In this document: in pieces, positions 61,803 to 64,000 of the stretch | Layout: each line of letters begins with the position of its first letter | How positions within the stretch are numbered: position 1 is the first letter of the stretch | Assembly: GCA_964634005.1 (NCBI GenBank) | Contig: CAZWKQ010000002.1 | Span: 124,001-188,000 of the forward strand | Direction of reading: 5' to 3' | Length of the DNA: 64,000 bases | Source: CAZWKQ01 sp964634005 | GTDB taxonomy: Bacteria > Bacteroidota > Bacteroidia > Bacteroidales > JACABE01 | Notes under the pieces: generated by a model | Database searches by the model: none | Seen by the model: the letters and a program-made list of their open reading frames with translations, nothing else | Told to the model about the DNA's origin: nothing | Position numbers and translations under genes: made by a program

Positions 61803-63038
61803 ATGAGAAGAAACAGAAATAAAAAGCCGAGTCTATTCAAATTCATGTTTATAATTTTTATACAAAGAATTTTGTACTCTTTTACAAAAGAAGCAAGAAT
61901 GATTAGACGCAAAAACAGAAAAAAGAGGTGGGATTTGTTCTTACACAGATTAAATATAAGGTTTTCAAGAATTAGATATTATTTCAGCAAAGAGGGGAGG
62001 TATTACAGAAGAAAAAGGCGGAAAGAGTACTTTAGATATTTAAAATTCAGGTTTAATATTTTTATAAATAGAATAAAGTATTGGAATAGTAAAGAAATAA
62101 GAGAACTCAGAAGAAAAAGACGAAAAAGAGCGTTGAATTTTTTTATAGAAAAGAGGCGATTTTTCATGGAGTATTACATTTTCAGGATTTGGAAATTATT
62201 TACCGAAACTAAAAAATGGCTCTCGCTCGAAAATAATCGAAAAGAATTTATAATAATTGCCATTAACTCTTCGATGATATTTATATTGTCTTATTTTTTT
62301 ACTTATATTATTTATCAGATTGCAACATCTGCAATGGCTAAATTTTACAACATACCTTCTGTTATTTATTATTTCAAAACCGATTTTTTAATAAGACCAT
62401 ACTCAAATCTGTGGACAAGAGATAATATTATTCTTATTTCATTCATAGGCCCATTTGTTTCTTTAATATCGGGCTTTATTTTTTTCAGAATATTTCATTT
62501 TTTTAAAAAACGCCGTGGATTAGCTAAACTTTTTTTTCTATGGTCCACTTTACATGCTTTCAATATGTTTTTTGGAGCATATATTGCCGGAGTTATTACA
62601 AATAAAGGTTTCGGCCTTGTTACTTTATGGTTGTTTTTTCAGTTATTACTAAATATTTCATTTACCTTTATTTGTGTAGTTTTTTTAGTTTTAATAGGTT
62701 CAATAGCAACAAAACCTTTCCTTCAAACAGCACATCATTCTTCTTTAATTTCTGAAAATAACAGAACTTATTTTTTATTTGCTCAAGCTATGATACCATA
62801 TATTATCGGCAATATTTTTATTTTCTTTCTTAGTTTCCCCGACGTAAAACCTTACCAATCTTTTTTGCTTGCAAGTATGGGTTTTATAATAGTTCCTGTT
62901 ATAATGAAGCCTAATTTCGATAAATTGAAAATTGTGAAAGAATTTTCGCCTCTTCAAATAAACAAAAAATCGGTATTTGTATTTTTACTTTTAGTTTTAC
63001 TTTTTAGAATTGGATTGGATTATGGAATTAAACTCTGA
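61803..63038 (+). CDS. polytopic membrane protein with Arg-rich 34-residue repeats
   Basis: A 411-residue protein I cannot assign to a family. Residues 10-112 are three tandem repeats of exactly 34 residues, each with a hydrophobic/aromatic stretch, then S/T-K-E-x-R-x-x-R-R-K-x-R-K (Lys-Glu at 29-30, 63-64 and 97-98). A fourth degenerate copy (RIWKLFTETKKW) starts near 128. The rest (about 150-411) has six or so transmembrane helices (IIAINSSMIFILSYFFTYII, ILISFIGPFVSLISGFIFF, FLLLVLLFRIGLDYG) with no catalytic motif. The strongly basic N-terminus should be cytoplasmic and could bind nucleic acid, ribosome or acidic lipid head groups. It is 6 bases after the IPExxxVDY gene and overlaps the MazG-like gene by 17 bases, so the three are cotranscribed. 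Confidence 0.8.
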   Translation: MRRNRNKKPSLFKFMFIIFIQRILYSFTKEARMIRRKNRKKRWDLFLHRLNIRFSRIRYYFSKEGRYYRRKRRKEYFRYLKFRFNIFINRIKYWNSKEIRELRRKRRKRALNFFIEKRRFFMEYYIFRIWKLFTETKKWLSLENNRKEFIIIAINSSMIFILSYFFTYIIYQIATSAMAKFYNIPSVIYYFKTDFLIRPYSNLWTRDNIILISFIGPFVSLISGFIFFRIFHFFKKRRGLAKLFFLWSTLHAFNMFFGAYIAGVITNKGFGLVTLWLFFQLLLNISFTFICVVFLVLIGSIATKPFLQTAHHSSLISENNRTYFLFAQAMIPYIIGNIFIFFLSFPDVKPYQSFLLASMGFIIVPVIMKPNFDKLKIVKEFSPLQINKKSVFVFLLLVLLFRIGLDYGIKL

Positions 63039-63369
63039 AAACATCACATTGAAAGAAGTGCAGGAAGTAGTTGATAATTGGATAAAATCGACAGGGGTAA
63101 GGTATTTTAACGAGCTGACAAATATGGTGCTATTAACTGAGGAAGTTGGAGAGTTGGCCAGAATTATTGCCCGTAAGTATGGTGAACAATCGTTTAAAAA
63201 TTGCGATGAAGAGAAAAATATGGCTGACGAAATGGCTGATATATTGTTTGTTTTGGTTTGTTTGGCAAATCAAACCGGTGTAGATCTTACAAATGCTTTT
63301 AAAAATAATATTGATAAGAAGAGCTCGAGAGATTTCGACAGACATAAAAAAAATATAAAACTCCGGTAA
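63022..63369 (+). CDS. MazG-like nucleotide pyrophosphohydrolase
   Basis: A 115-residue all-helical enzyme of the MazG/dCTPase superfamily, hydrolysing non-canonical or excess NTPs to NMP and pyrophosphate. The metal-binding pattern is intact: LLTEEVGELARIIARKYGEQ (E-E-x-x-E) and NMADEMADILFVLVCLANQT (E-x-x-D). ATG 63022 is chosen; a TTG 12 bases before it would lengthen the overlap with the upstream membrane-protein gene. Single-domain length fits the small house-cleaning members rather than two-domain MazG. Last gene of the 61302-63369 group. Confidence 0.9.
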   Translation: MELNSENITLKEVQEVVDNWIKSTGVRYFNELTNMVLLTEEVGELARIIARKYGEQSFKNCDEEKNMADEMADILFVLVCLANQTGVDLTNAFKNNIDKKSSRDFDRHKKNIKLR

Positions 63370-63455
63370 TATTTATTCAAAGAAGAAAAATATAAATTTG
63401 TCGTGCTATAAAAAAGCTTTATCAAAAAAACTGGTATTGAATTATTGATAAATAT

Positions 63456-63463
63456 TAGTTTTG
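63456..63463 (+). promoter_or_regulatory. -7 box for the DUF5687 gene
   Basis: TAGTTTTG, exact TAnnTTTG match, 20 bases before the ATG at 63483; TTG at 63437-63439 is 16 bases upstream. Confidence 0.5.
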
Positions 63464-63482
63464 TAATCTAATTATATTCCCG

Positions 63483-64000
63483 ATGATAATATTTGAATTA
63501 GTAAAGCACAAATGGAAAGAAACCCTTCGTTCTTCAATATGGGAGAAAAGTCTTGCTCTAAAAATTATTTACTTTTTCCTTAGTATTTATTTTTTGGCTA
63601 ACTTTCTGTTAATAGGTGTTTTTTTAGATAGATTGTTAATGGAAATTTTTCCGGATGAAAACCCTGTAATTAAACTAAACGAATTTCTGTTCTACTTTTT
63701 GATTTTTGATTTATTTATAAGGTTTTTAGCACAAAGTTTGCCAACACTCAGCATACAACCATATTTGCATTTACCGGTCAAAAAACGAACTATAATGCAT
63801 TATTTGTCCGTAAAAACACTTTTACATCCTTTAAATTATTTATACTTCGTAATATTTATTCCGTTTTCGTTAAGAGCAATAGCACAAATTTACAGCCTTT
63901 CGGCTGCTATTGTATGGTTATTTGCATTATTGTTTTTATTCTGGTTCAACAGCAGTTTGATTGCTTATGTAAAAAGACAATTCAGCAGCAAGCCTTCGAT
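63483..64000 (+). CDS. DUF5687 membrane protein, 3' truncated by window edge
   Basis: The first 172 codons of a polytopic membrane protein; the frame is open at the right edge. It starts MIIFELVKHKWKETLRSSIW and has hydrophobic helices at about 27-50, 66-85, 112-135 and 140-160, with the cytoplasmic motif YLHLPVKKRTIMHYLSVKTL between the second and third. This matches the DUF5687 family, which behaves as the permease of a Bacteroidota ABC exporter and is usually followed by its ATPase gene; that would lie outside the window. Substrate unknown. Own promoter at 63456-63463. Confidence 0.78.
   Translation, partial: MIIFELVKHKWKETLRSSIWEKSLALKIIYFFLSIYFLANFLLIGVFLDRLLMEIFPDENPVIKLNEFLFYFLIFDLFIRFLAQSLPTLSIQPYLHLPVKKRTIMHYLSVKTLLHPLNYLYFVIFIPFSLRAIAQIYSLSAAIVWLFALLFLFWFNSSLIAYVKRQFSSKPS

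Noticed and set aside
1..64000. tRNA, rRNA, CRISPR arrays, insertion sequences, prophage or origin features
   Set aside because: I read the intergenic stretches for T-loop motifs, regularly spaced repeats, transposase frames and clustered DnaA boxes and saw none; a tool-based scan (tRNAscan-SE, Infernal) was not possible.

Overview
The window is AT-rich chromosomal DNA from a member of the Bacteroidota, most likely an anaerobic Bacteroidales/Marinilabiliales-like lineage. The evidence is the gene content: a SusC/SusD pair, type IX secretion C-terminal domains, the gliding/secretion ATPase GldA, long-form urocanate hydratase, an extended S16, and families confined to this phylum (IPExxxVDY, DUF5687, the amidase/MCE/LptD block). 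Promoters of the Bacteroidota type (-7 box TAnnTTTG) precede many genes and Shine-Dalgarno sequences are mostly lacking. A tungsten-type aldehyde:ferredoxin oxidoreductase and a biotin-dependent oxaloacetate decarboxylase/pyruvate carboxylase subunit suggest anaerobic metabolism. I see no rRNA, tRNA, CRISPR array, transposase or phage gene; this is ordinary chromosome with a few accessory patches.

Layout. 1-4.2 kb: small lipoprotein and secreted proteins, including a 952-residue carbohydrate-binding beta-helix protein with an internal tandem duplication. 4.3-7.2 kb: a candidate sigma-54-driven small RNA, then a carboxyltransferase and a UbiA-type prenyltransferase overlapping by ATGA. 7.2-11.1 kb: a small unknown gene, a 50-residue GG-leader peptide gene (7760-7912, minus strand) and a divergent TPR-CHAT protease-like protein. 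11.1-14.5 kb: a minus-strand group of a GnnA-like sugar dehydrogenase, a lipoprotein and an initiating sugar-phosphate transferase. 14.5-22.6 kb: pcm, a TonB-dependent receptor, rpmH, a membrane enzyme, a fused fatty-acid kinase (DAK2 plus DegV), gldA and rpsP. 22.8-26.5 kb: two type IX cargo proteins. 26.7-33.7 kb: an envelope block in which amidase, MCE protein and hutU are divergent from lptD. 33.7-38.2 kb: metK under a SAM-II riboswitch, dnaB, and a conserved periplasmic protein. 38.2-43.1 kb: waaA with an outer-membrane protein, then aminotransferase, acetyltransferase and galE. 43.3-46.4 kb: a secreted-protein pseudogene with two single-base deletions, then an aldehyde dehydrogenase. 46.6-52.5 kb: susC, susD and two lipoproteins. 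52.7-61.2 kb: an AraC regulator with an HMA-like N-terminus, an S9 peptidase, a TPR histidine kinase, an M28 peptidase and AOR. 61.3-64.0 kb: an IPExxxVDY protein, an Arg-rich-repeat membrane protein, a MazG-like hydrolase and a truncated DUF5687 gene.

How the genes work together. Much of the window builds or uses the cell envelope: LptD, WaaA, MCE protein, amidase, sugar transferase, sugar-nucleotide enzymes, TonB/SusCD receptors and T9SS cargo. The SusCD operon has no glycoside hydrolase beside it but has two exo/aminopeptidase genes a few kb downstream, so peptide uptake is as plausible as glycan uptake. The least explained items are the GG-leader peptide next to the CHAT protein, the sigma-54 small RNA candidate, and the alternative pairing that could serve as the switching element of the metK riboswitch. 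All calls come from reading the sequence; no database search or folding program was run.
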